Source: Clostridia bacterium (GTDB taxonomy: Bacteria; Bacillota_A; Clostridia; RUG12999). From it: a stretch of 13,033 nucleotides of DNA. Position 1 is the stretch's first letter, and each line of letters begins with the position of its first letter. The DNA is taken from positions 1-13,033 of the forward strand of contig JAFYVD010000059.1 of assembly GCA_017558425.1 (NCBI GenBank), written 5' to 3'. This document shows positions 1-6,941 of this stretch, in pieces. Both the position numbers and the translations under genes were made by a program. The notes under the pieces are model-generated. The model was given only the letters and a program-made list of their open reading frames with translations, ran no database searches and was not told the origin of the DNA.

Positions 1-1161
1 TACGCCAGAAACCACGATGCATCCTTCTGCAGTGCATACGGCGGTGAACACACAGTTGATGTTCACGCTATTTTCCCCGATTTTGACAAAAACCCCTACG
101 ACCCTGAGTCTTACGATTTTACCCTGACAGACGGTTATCTGCAGATGATCGTCGATGCGGGAACAGAAGTTTTCTACCGCCTTGGCACAAAGATTGAGCA
201 TTGGGTGAAAAAATACGGTACAATTCCGCCCAAAGACCCGAAAAAATGGGCTATCATATGCGAGCATATCATTCGTCACTACACCGAGGGTTGGGCTGAC
301 GGCAAACATTTTAAAATCACATACTGGGAAATCTGGAACGAACCCGACCTGCCTCAGAACTGGGCAGGCACTCCCGAGCAGTATTTTGAGCTTTATGTTA
401 CAGCGGCAACTCACCTCAAAAAGTGCTTCCCCCATCTGAAAATCGGCGGTCCCGCACTTTCTTCTCCATCTATGATGGAATGGGCAGAGGATTTTATGAA
501 ATACTTAAATGCTCAGCCCGAAAGAGTTCCTCTGGACTTCTTCTCCTGGCATCTTTACCGTTGTAATATCGGGGTAATGCTCGAAAAAAACAAAATAATC
601 GAAGAATTTCTTGAAAAATTCGGTTACGGCGATGTGGAAATTATCTTAAACGAATGGAACTACCTTGAAAACTGGACAGATATGTTCACCATATCAAGGG
701 AACATATCCACGGTATGCGCGGTGCTGCATATTCAGCGGCTCTGATGTGTGCAATGCAGAAAACCGGTCTTGATATGCTTATGTATTACGATGCACAACC
801 GAGCGGTTGGAACGGTCTGTTCGACAGCATTACATATGCTCCGCTTAAAGGATATTATCCCTTCCTCTCCTTCAGCGAGCTTTATAAGCTGAAAAATGAA
901 GTTGCATCATCTTCCGACGACGAGGCAATTCACGTTGCGGCGGCAACCGACGGCGAAAAGAAAGCGGCTATGATTACTCATTATACCCACGATAAAAATG
1001 CTACTCCGAAGGAAATCGAAATTGATTTTCCTGCCGGCGACGAAAGCTGGTACTGTTACAAGCTTGACAAAGACTACACAATGTATCGCACCGAATTTGC
1101 TCCGGGCAAAATCAAAATTAACCCGGACACAATGCTTCTGATTACAAACTACAAAATGTAA
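1..1161 (+). CDS. GH39-like glycoside hydrolase (5' end cut by window)
   Basis: The reading frame is open from base 1, so the N-terminus is missing; 386 residues are visible. It resembles clan GH-A retaining glycosidases of the GH39 (beta-xylosidase-type) group. The WEIWNEPD segment holds the likely acid/base Glu at visible residue 114 (codon 340-342). The LNEWN segment holds the likely nucleophile Glu at residue 218 (codon 652-654). Between them, FFSWHLYR is a typical barrel-strand motif. The C-terminal hundred or so residues look like the beta-sandwich that follows the barrel in such enzymes. No membrane segment is seen in the visible part; a signal peptide cannot be judged. The substrate is not readable from sequence; a xylose- or uronate-type glycoside is only a family-level guess. 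The gene ends in a strong terminator, so it belongs to a unit that starts left of the window. Confidence 0.78.
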   Translation, partial: YARNHDASFCSAYGGEHTVDVHAIFPDFDKNPYDPESYDFTLTDGYLQMIVDAGTEVFYRLGTKIEHWVKKYGTIPPKDPKKWAIICEHIIRHYTEGWADGKHFKITYWEIWNEPDLPQNWAGTPEQYFELYVTAATHLKKCFPHLKIGGPALSSPSMMEWAEDFMKYLNAQPERVPLDFFSWHLYRCNIGVMLEKNKIIEEFLEKFGYGDVEIILNEWNYLENWTDMFTISREHIHGMRGAAYSAALMCAMQKTGLDMLMYYDAQPSGWNGLFDSITYAPLKGYYPFLSFSELYKLKNEVASSSDDEAIHVAAATDGEKKAAMITHYTHDKNATPKEIEIDFPAGDESWYCYKLDKDYTMYRTEFAPGKIKINPDTMLLITNYKM

Positions 1162-1188
1162 AAGATGGGCTTTTTGCCCATCTTTTTT
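1161..1188 (+). terminator. Intrinsic terminator of the glycoside hydrolase gene
   Basis: A perfect 10-bp stem, AAAGATGGGC (1161-1170) paired with GCCCATCTTT (1176-1185), has a TTTTT loop and a run of Ts continuing to 1188. It begins at the last base of the stop codon. It separates the glycoside hydrolase from the cysteine-synthase-like gene. Confidence 0.92.
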
Positions 1189-1198
1189 AATAAAAAGG

Positions 1199-1227
1199 TT
1201 GTAAAAGTCAATTTTTTGTGATATACT
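1199..1227 (+). promoter_or_regulatory. Sigma-A-like promoter for the cysK-like/dehydrogenase unit
   Basis: TTGTAA at 1199-1204, a 17-base spacer, and TATACT at 1222-1227 give a good vegetative promoter. A second possible -10, TATAAT at 1231-1236, lies just downstream but has no well-spaced -35. Transcription would start near 1234, about 20 bases before the start codon. The leader is too short for a riboswitch, so sulfur or substrate control, if present, would need a DNA-binding regulator. An SD (AGGTGG, 1245-1250) precedes the ATG by 6 bases. Confidence 0.65.
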
Positions 1228-1256
1228 GTATATAATTTTCTTAGAGGTGGAAGTAA

Positions 1257-2186
1257 ATGGTATATAACAATATTCTTGAAGCTTTGGGCAATACGCCTAT
1301 GATAAAGCTTATACATATCCCCGATTCGGACTGTGCGGATATTCTGGTGAAATTCGAAGGTCTTAATGTGGGCGGTTCTATCAAAACCCGAACTGCTTAC
1401 AATATGATTTGTGCAGCCGAAAAACAGGGTAAAATAAACAAAGATACTATTATTGTTGAGCCTACAAGCGGCAATCAGGGTATTGGTCTTGCATTGGTTG
1501 GTGCCGTTAAGGGCTACAAAACCAAAATTATTATGCCCGACTCTGTCAGCGAAGAACGCAGAAAACTTGTTCGTCACTATGGTGCGGAAGTAATTTTGGT
1601 TCACGACGCAGGCAATATCGGTGCGTGCATTGAAGAATGCCTGAATCTTGCCCTTAAAATGCAGGCAGAAGACAAAAATGTATTTGTTCCTCAGCAATTT
1701 GAAAACCCTGCAAATCCTCAGATTCAGCGCGAACAGACCGCTGTTGAGATTTTAAATCAGGTTGACGGTCCCATCCACGGATTCTGTTCAGGAATCGGTA
1801 CAGGCGGTACAATTACAGGTATCGGCGAAGTTTTGAAAAAGGCTAACCCCGACATGGAAATCTGGGCTGTTGAACCTGAAGATGCCGCAATCCTTTCTGG
1901 CGGTTCCATCGGAACTCATCTGCAGATGGGTATTGGCGACGGTATCATCCCCGAAATTTTAAATCAGGAAATCATTGACGACATCTGTATCATAAAAGAT
2001 GCTGAAGCAATTCAGACATCCAAAGACCTTGCTTCAAAAGAAGGTATCATGTGTGGAATTTCCAGCGGTACAAATGTTGCGGCGGCTGTGAAGCTTGCAA
2101 AAAAACTGGGTAAAGGAAAAACGGTTGTAACCGTTCTGCCCGACACTGCTGAGAGATATTTCTCAACTCCGCTTTTTGACGAGTAA
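1257..2186 (+). CDS. Cysteine synthase-family PLP-dependent enzyme
   Basis: A 309-residue fold-type II PLP enzyme, normal length for O-acetylserine sulfhydrylase/CysK. Visible motifs: NTPMIKL near the N-terminus; GGSIK with PLP lysine K43; PTSGNQG at 69-75 (substrate-binding loop); QQFENPAN near 146-153; GTGGT at 181-185 (PLP phosphate loop); GISSGTN near 267-273; and AERYFST near the C-terminus. The family makes L-cysteine from O-acetyl- or O-phosphoserine and sulfide, or does related beta-replacements. Two positions differ from textbook CysK: the PLP lysine is followed by Thr-Arg rather than Asp-Arg, and the loop reads SGNQG rather than SGNTG. The substrate may therefore differ. The start is set by an SD 6 bases upstream. 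It is the first gene of a two-gene unit, 21 bases before a D-malate/tartrate-type dehydrogenase. CysK is the conservative call, but cystathionine synthase-like or another beta-replacement activity is possible. Confidence 0.85.
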   Translation: MVYNNILEALGNTPMIKLIHIPDSDCADILVKFEGLNVGGSIKTRTAYNMICAAEKQGKINKDTIIVEPTSGNQGIGLALVGAVKGYKTKIIMPDSVSEERRKLVRHYGAEVILVHDAGNIGACIEECLNLALKMQAEDKNVFVPQQFENPANPQIQREQTAVEILNQVDGPIHGFCSGIGTGGTITGIGEVLKKANPDMEIWAVEPEDAAILSGGSIGTHLQMGIGDGIIPEILNQEIIDDICIIKDAEAIQTSKDLASKEGIMCGISSGTNVAAAVKLAKKLGKGKTVVTVLPDTAERYFSTPLFDE

Positions 2187-2194
2187 CATTTATT

Positions 2195-2200
2195 GGAGGA
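2195..2200 (+). promoter_or_regulatory. RBS that fixes the dehydrogenase start at ATG 2208
   Basis: GGAGGA at 2195-2200 is 7 bases from ATG 2208. An in-frame TTG at 2193 overlaps this SD and has no SD of its own, so the shorter protein beginning MTTHKIAVIAGDGIG is preferred. Confidence 0.85.
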
Positions 2201-2207
2201 AAATATT

Positions 2208-3275
2208 ATGACTACACACAAAATCGCTGTAATCGCAGGAGACGGAATCGGTCCTGAGGTTATTGACGAAGGTATTAAAGTTTTAAACGAGGTTGCCCGC
2301 AAAGACGGAACCTTTAAATTTGAGTTCACTCATTTCCCCTGGGGATGTGAATATTATAAAGAAACAGGCAGAATGATGGCTGAAGACGGAATCGAAACAC
2401 TCAGCCAATTTGACGCCATTTTCCTTGGTGCGGTAGGCGCTCCCGGTGTTCCCGACCACATTTCGCTGTGGGATCTTTTGCTTATTATCCGCAAAAGCTT
2501 TGACCAATATATCAATCTGCGTCCCGTTAAGCTTTTAAACGGTGCTCCCTGTCCGCTCAAAGATGTTCCTGCTGAGGAAATTGATATGACTTTCATTCGC
2601 GAAAACACCGAAGGTGAATATGCAGGAAGTGGCAGCTGGCTCTTTAAGGACAAACCCAACGAAGTTGTTATCCAGAACGGCGTTTTCTCAAGAAAAGGCT
2701 GCGAACGTGTTATCAGATACGCTTACGAACTTGCGAAAAAAGAAGGCAAATCGCTGACAAGCATCAGTAAGGCAAACGCTCTGAACTATTCAATGGTGTT
2801 CTGGGATCAGATTTTCGCAGAAGTGGGCAAAGACTTCCCCGAAGTTAAAACATATTCTTACCTTGTTGATGCAGCAAGTATGTTTATGATTAAAGATCCC
2901 AAGCGTTTTGAAATTGTTGTTACATCCAACCTGTTCGGCGACATTCTCACCGACCTTGGTGCTGCTATTGCAGGCGGTATGGGTCTTGCTGCAGGTGCTA
3001 ACCTCAACCCCGAAAGAGCTTTCCCATCCATGTTTGAACCAATCCACGGTTCAGCTCCCGACATTGCAGGTCAGGGCAAAGCAAATCCGCTTGCAACCGT
3101 ATGGTCAGCAAGTCAGCTTCTTGATTTCTTCGGTCACGAAGATTGGGGCAAACGCCTGATTGAATGTATCGAAGAAGTTCTTGTAGAAAAGAAAGTTCTC
3201 ACCCCCGACCTTGGCGGAACTGCCACAACTGCTCAGGTAGGCGACGAAATCGTGAATAAATTACAAAAGATGTAA
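2208..3275 (+). CDS. D-malate/tartrate dehydrogenase-type beta-decarboxylating dehydrogenase
   Basis: A 355-residue member of the isocitrate/isopropylmalate dehydrogenase superfamily. It has the N-terminal IAGDGIGPEV nucleotide-fold segment, VPDHISLW near 81-88, FDQYINLRPV near 98-107, RENTEGEY at 131-138, a lysine in SISKAN (K188), and acidic metal ligands D221, D245 and D249 (SNLFGDILTDLG). SAPDIAG near 282-288 belongs to the NAD site. The HISLW and DQYxNLRPV segments are much closer to D-malate/tartrate dehydrogenase (DmlA/TtuC) than to LeuB as I recall those sequences. Family members use Mn2+/Mg2+ and NAD to oxidise and decarboxylate D-malate to pyruvate, or act on tartrate or 3-isopropylmalate. 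No leuC/leuD is nearby, which argues against a leucine role. It is co-transcribed with the cysteine-synthase-like gene; the metabolic link is unclear. A 3-substituted malate is a reasonable alternative substrate. Confidence 0.82.
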   Translation: MTTHKIAVIAGDGIGPEVIDEGIKVLNEVARKDGTFKFEFTHFPWGCEYYKETGRMMAEDGIETLSQFDAIFLGAVGAPGVPDHISLWDLLLIIRKSFDQYINLRPVKLLNGAPCPLKDVPAEEIDMTFIRENTEGEYAGSGSWLFKDKPNEVVIQNGVFSRKGCERVIRYAYELAKKEGKSLTSISKANALNYSMVFWDQIFAEVGKDFPEVKTYSYLVDAASMFMIKDPKRFEIVVTSNLFGDILTDLGAAIAGGMGLAAGANLNPERAFPSMFEPIHGSAPDIAGQGKANPLATVWSASQLLDFFGHEDWGKRLIECIEEVLVEKKVLTPDLGGTATTAQVGDEIVNKLQKM

Positions 3276-3290
3276 AAACCGAAAAAATAA

Positions 3291-3324
3291 AGCTGTAAAA
3301 ACAATGTTTTTACAGCTCTTTTTT
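3291..3324. terminator. Probably bidirectional terminator between convergent units
   Basis: A perfect 12-bp stem, AGCTGTAAAAAC (3291-3302) paired with GTTTTTACAGCT (3306-3317), has a 3-base loop. On the plus strand it is followed by a T-rich run to 3324. On the minus strand it is followed by TTATTTTTTC (3290-3281). It sits 15 bases after the dehydrogenase stop and 21 bases after the stop of the minus-strand PIG-L gene, so it can serve both. Confidence 0.88.
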
Positions 3325-3338
3325 ATTGAACTATTAGT

Positions 3339-4190
3339 TTAAAAGTCAAACCATTCTTTTTTCTTTTCTTCGGTCAGCGGATTGCCGTATTCGCAAACTT
3401 CATACGCTTCGGCATAACGGATTTTACTTCCCTTTTCCTCACCATATCTTTCAATCAGCTCTTTTCTGAAGCGAGCCGCAGTTTTGGCAAACCGAACAGC
3501 ATAACCTCTCGGAGCAGCCATAACTTCCTCATCGGTGGTGTCAGCTGTTATTTCCATACCTTTAAGCCATTTGAAACGTTCCTCTTTATCTTCAGGAACC
3601 ACCTCTCCCGCTTCATAAGCAAGCCATTCGTAAACCTGCGAAACGTTAAGGTCGCAAATTGCAAGCTTTGTATCAATTTCATCATCCATATCAAGAACCA
3701 GATCCGCACTGAAGGTCGGATTCTTGAATCTGTCCTCGTAATACATAATAACAGGCATTTTTTTCATCGCCGGTGCATCGGGACATTCGTGAGGAACTGT
3801 TACCAGATATGACGCATCCTGAACAAGCTGACCTGTTGCACGGTGGTCGGCATGGTAGTCGTTTGTTCTGTGAGAAATAACAAGGTCCGGACTGATGTTT
3901 CTGATATATTTTATCATTCTTTTTCTCATAGCAAGGTCTGCTGTAACATTGCAATCGTCAACATCGCTCCATACATCATATTGCTTTATTCCAAGAAGCT
4001 TTGCAACCGCCGCAGACTCTTTAGCACGAACTCTTGATGTTTCTTCAGGCGACAGAATATGATGACCTCCGCAGCCATTACAAACGCTCAGAAAATATAC
4101 TTCATAGCCTTTTTTCACAAATTTGCTCGCAAGGCCGCCGCAACGGAATTCGTTGTCGTCCTGATGAGCTCCTATCATTAAAACTTTCAT
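3339..4190 (-). CDS. PIG-L/LmbE-family zinc deacetylase
   Basis: A 283-residue protein with the LmbE/PIG-L signature. AHQDDNE at residues 8-14 supplies zinc ligand H9 and acidic residues D11 and D12. HADHR at 113-117 supplies H113, D115 and zinc ligand H116. The family removes N-acetyl groups from GlcNAc-type sugars (GlcNAc-inositol, mycothiol and bacillithiol precursors, diacetylchitobiose). The common AHPDDE has Gln in place of Pro here, which some family members tolerate. There is no signal peptide or membrane segment, so it is cytoplasmic. It is the last gene of the four-gene hydrolase operon; its SD (TAAGGAG, 4198-4204) overlaps the stop codon of the upstream ceramidase-like gene, indicating translational coupling. 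A bacillithiol BshB role is less likely because no bshA or bshC is seen and the neighbours are other amide hydrolases. A conjugate-specific sugar deacetylase is my inference. Confidence 0.85.
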   Translation of the reverse strand: MKVLMIGAHQDDNEFRCGGLASKFVKKGYEVYFLSVCNGCGGHHILSPEETSRVRAKESAAVAKLLGIKQYDVWSDVDDCNVTADLAMRKRMIKYIRNISPDLVISHRTNDYHADHRATGQLVQDASYLVTVPHECPDAPAMKKMPVIMYYEDRFKNPTFSADLVLDMDDEIDTKLAICDLNVSQVYEWLAYEAGEVVPEDKEERFKWLKGMEITADTTDEEVMAAPRGYAVRFAKTAARFRKELIERYGEEKGSKIRYAEAYEVCEYGNPLTEEKKKEWFDF

Positions 4191-4201
4191 AACTTTTCTC
4201 C

Positions 4202-5563
4202 TTATTTTTTCAATTCTCCGAGCAGCTTTTTTGCTCCGTCTGCAAGTATTTCCGCAACACCTGCTTTATATCTTGACGAACGAGCTTCATAGCCCCCCTC
4301 ATCATACGCCGACTTTATGGGGAAATATCCCTCGTGCCCGTTAGTGAGTGCACAGGGCATAATAAGTCTCCAGCCGTCGGTATTTTTTATATTTTTACCC
4401 ATTTCGGTAAACGGTTCGCCCGGAATTCCCACAAAAGCTAAATCGCCGAGTTTTATCCCGATTATATCGTGCACAAAATGGTCGGGTCCGTGTTCAAGTT
4501 TGCACATTCTTGTTGCTTCTGCAACAACCGTCGTAAGCTCCATACCCGTGAAGGGAATTTCATCGTCTTTTCCCGCATCGTGAAGCTCTTTATATTTGTG
4601 AGCAAGCGGCAAATCCTTGGGGTCGGGCACATTTGACGGAATAAACACATCTCTATGAAGAACCTTAAGACTGTCAACGTCCACATATTCCACTTTGTCA
4701 AACACCTGCAGAACTGTTCCTGCCATTGCACGTCCCACAAACCTTGCCATTCCCGGACTTTTCATCTCATTATCAAAACTGATTTCGGTGTCGTTCATAT
4801 CTCCACCTTCAGGGAACACGTGGGTACTTCCCACATCCCCTGCCGAACCGTAAAAGAAAATACATTCTGTGCCGTCAAGCGCTTTATTAACCGTCCTTCG
4901 CATCCAGCCCGGCCAGTCGGAAGAAATCATTTCTCCGTTCACCGTATCGCTGTGGAGTCCGTAATTCACAAGCACAATGCTTTTTTCGCCCTCACGGTCA
5001 AATCTCAGCACATTCACCCTTGGGTCAATTTCTCCGATAGGATGGTCGATACCCGGGTCATTTACGGGAGGACAGGTCATTGTAGACCCGTCCTTCATTT
5101 TATACCTTCTGATATACGCAACCCTTTCGGGAACATTGCCAATCGCAAACCCCATTTTTGCAGGTTTTAAATTGGCAATTGCCAGTTTCACAGCATCAAC
5201 AAGTCTGGCCAACACGAGTTCCGCATATTTTTCAATTATTTCTTTATCGGCATCAAATCCCGGAGCGGGAGATAAAAGTCCGCCCGTGTGGGTATGTGTT
5301 GCCGATACAAAAAGCTTTTCTTTGGGAAATCCCGTTGCTTTTTCAATTTCCTCACGGAATTTTCTGCAAAGAGCGGTTTCGATATAGCAGATATCAACGC
5401 TCATCATCACCGCTTTTTCCTCTCCGCAGGAAAAAGCAAGCGCCCTGATTTCCTGATCGTCAAGCAGACCTTTTGCAAATCTGGGAATATAATATCCTGC
5501 CACACCAATTCCAAGCGGCGGATTTATATTAACTTTCGAAAAACCAACTTCAAATCCGTTCAT
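4202..5563 (-). CDS. Neutral ceramidase-like protein, copy A of a tandem pair
   Basis: A 453-residue protein resembling the neutral/alkaline non-lysosomal ceramidase N-terminal domain (Ceramidase_alk type). The N-terminus reads GFSKVNINPPLG, the usual first strand of this fold. SATHTHTGG at 87-95 provides H90 and H92, and NYGLHSDT at 200-207 provides H204. PGEPFTEMG at 381-389 provides E383, and GGYEA at 423-427 provides Y425. These match the positions expected for the His/His/Glu/Tyr zinc site of Pseudomonas ceramidase. The amidase motif GDVSPN is instead GDVGST (242-247). It lacks the C-terminal immunoglobulin-like domain of long ceramidases and has no signal peptide. It is about 65% identical by my hand count to the next upstream gene, without a gap over 453 residues. 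It starts 2 bases after that gene's stop with only a weak SD, so it is probably translationally coupled. The true substrate is unknown; an N-acyl amide other than ceramide is likely. Confidence 0.78.
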   Translation of the reverse strand: MNGFEVGFSKVNINPPLGIGVAGYYIPRFAKGLLDDQEIRALAFSCGEEKAVMMSVDICYIETALCRKFREEIEKATGFPKEKLFVSATHTHTGGLLSPAPGFDADKEIIEKYAELVLARLVDAVKLAIANLKPAKMGFAIGNVPERVAYIRRYKMKDGSTMTCPPVNDPGIDHPIGEIDPRVNVLRFDREGEKSIVLVNYGLHSDTVNGEMISSDWPGWMRRTVNKALDGTECIFFYGSAGDVGSTHVFPEGGDMNDTEISFDNEMKSPGMARFVGRAMAGTVLQVFDKVEYVDVDSLKVLHRDVFIPSNVPDPKDLPLAHKYKELHDAGKDDEIPFTGMELTTVVAEATRMCKLEHGPDHFVHDIIGIKLGDLAFVGIPGEPFTEMGKNIKNTDGWRLIMPCALTNGHEGYFPIKSAYDEGGYEARSSRYKAGVAEILADGAKKLLGELKK

Positions 5564-5565
5564 AT

Positions 5566-6930
5566 TTATGCCTTTCTGATTTTATCAAGAATAACTTTCG
5601 CTCCCTCTACAATTCTGTCTGCAATTCCCGCTTTAAAGGGTGAAGTTCTTGCTTCATAACCGCCTTCAGCGTATGCAGATTCTACAGGGAAATAACCCAT
5701 ATTGCCGTTTGTGAGCGCACAAGGCATAATCATTTTCCAACCTTCGGCTTTTTTGATTTCAACGCCGATATCGGTGAAAGGTTCGCCCGGAATACCAAGC
5801 ATTGCCACATCGCCGATTTTCACGCCTGTGAGAGGCATTATGTATTCTGTCGGACCATTTTCCATTCTGCACATACGCAGAGCTTCCGCAACAACTGTTG
5901 TAAGTTCCATTGCTTTATACGGAATTTCGTCGTCCTTGCCTGCTTCGTGAAGTTCTTTGTATTTATGTGCAAGCGGCAGTTTTTCGGGGTCGGGTACATT
6001 CGCAGGAACAACAATTGTATCTTTGAGAACACCTACTTTGTCAACGTCAATATATTCAACCTTATCATAAACCTGCAGAATGGTACCTGCAAGAGCTCTA
6101 CCTACAAATCTTGCCATACCGGGGCTCTTCATTTCGTTGTCGAAACTGATTTCGGTGTCGTTCATATCGCCGCCTTCGGGGAACACGTGGGTACTTCCAA
6201 CGTCGCCTTCACAACCATTGAAGAAAATGCATTTTGTGCCGTCAAGCGCTTTTTCAATAGTCTTTTTGGTCCAGCCGGGCCAGTCGGGTGAAAGCAGTTC
6301 GCCGTTGATTGTGTCGGCATGGAGACCATAGTTCATAAGAACCACACTGTCCGCACCTTCCCTGTCAAAACGGAGAACGTGAACTCTCTGGTCAAGTTCG
6401 CCGATGGGGTGGTCGATATTGGGGTCACCAACAGGAGGACAAGTCATAGTGGTTCCGTCTTTCATTTTATATCTTCTGATGTAAGCAACTCTTTCGGGAG
6501 CCCAGCCTGTAATAAATCCCATTTTAGAGGGTTTAAGGTCAGCTTTCGCCATAGTAACGGCATCAACAATTCTTTCGCCCACAAATGCCACATATTTGTG
6601 AACCGGTTCTTCAGGAGCCGAGAAAGATGTAGCCGGTGCCATAAGTGCACCTGTGTGAGTATGTGTTGCCGAAATGAAAATATTAGCGGCAGGAATTCCT
6701 GTTGCTTTTTCTATAGCCTCGCTGTACGCATCTGTAAGACTCTGATTAATTCCGCAAACATCAACGCTGATAAGTGCAATTTCATTTTTTCCGTCAGACA
6801 GAACAAGCGCACTTGTTGTCAAATCGTCAAGAAAACCTTTCGCAAATCTGGGAATATAATATCCCGAAACTCCACAACCGAGCGGTGGATTGATGTTAAC
6901 TTCTGCATATCCTGTTTTTAAAGTGTTCAT
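5566..6930 (-). CDS. Neutral ceramidase-like protein, copy B of a tandem pair
   Basis: A 454-residue paralogue of the gene just downstream, with the same architecture. It has SATHTHTG at 87-94 (H90, H92), NYGLHADT at 200-207 (H204), GDVGST at 242-247 in place of GDVSPN, PGEPFTDIG at 381-389 (E383) and GGYEA at 423-427 (Y425). The two copies diverge most at residues 31-75, 101-121 and 361-367. This suggests different specificity with a shared active site: residues 242-279 are identical in both. No signal peptide or membrane segment is seen. A strong SD (AGGAGG on the minus strand, 6938-6943) lies 7 bases before the ATG and overlaps the stop codon of the NagA-like gene upstream, so it sits firmly in the operon. 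The fold assignment is good; calling it a ceramidase in function would be unsafe. Confidence 0.78.
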   Translation of the reverse strand: MNTLKTGYAEVNINPPLGCGVSGYYIPRFAKGFLDDLTTSALVLSDGKNEIALISVDVCGINQSLTDAYSEAIEKATGIPAANIFISATHTHTGALMAPATSFSAPEEPVHKYVAFVGERIVDAVTMAKADLKPSKMGFITGWAPERVAYIRRYKMKDGTTMTCPPVGDPNIDHPIGELDQRVHVLRFDREGADSVVLMNYGLHADTINGELLSPDWPGWTKKTIEKALDGTKCIFFNGCEGDVGSTHVFPEGGDMNDTEISFDNEMKSPGMARFVGRALAGTILQVYDKVEYIDVDKVGVLKDTIVVPANVPDPEKLPLAHKYKELHEAGKDDEIPYKAMELTTVVAEALRMCRMENGPTEYIMPLTGVKIGDVAMLGIPGEPFTDIGVEIKKAEGWKMIMPCALTNGNMGYFPVESAYAEGGYEARTSPFKAGIADRIVEGAKVILDKIRKA

Positions 6931-6941
6931 AATATTTCCTC

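Noticed and set aside
1228..1256. Riboswitch or T-box leader before the cysteine-synthase-like gene
   Set aside because: The distance from promoter to start codon is about 20 bases, too short for any structured leader.
2193..2207. TTG start giving five extra residues on the dehydrogenase
   Set aside because: The codon overlaps the GGAGGA ribosome binding site that is correctly spaced for ATG 2208, and the family's N-terminus begins right at the shorter start.
3339..4190. PIG-L protein as bacillithiol deacetylase BshB
   Set aside because: No bshA or bshC is nearby and the gene sits in an operon of other amide hydrolases; the family alone does not decide the substrate.
4655..6921. Long plus-strand open frames opposite the ceramidase-like genes
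   Set aside because: Their translations are rich in His, Cys, Ser and Phe and resemble no protein family; paired copies appear opposite both paralogues because the paralogues share sequence. They have no SD.
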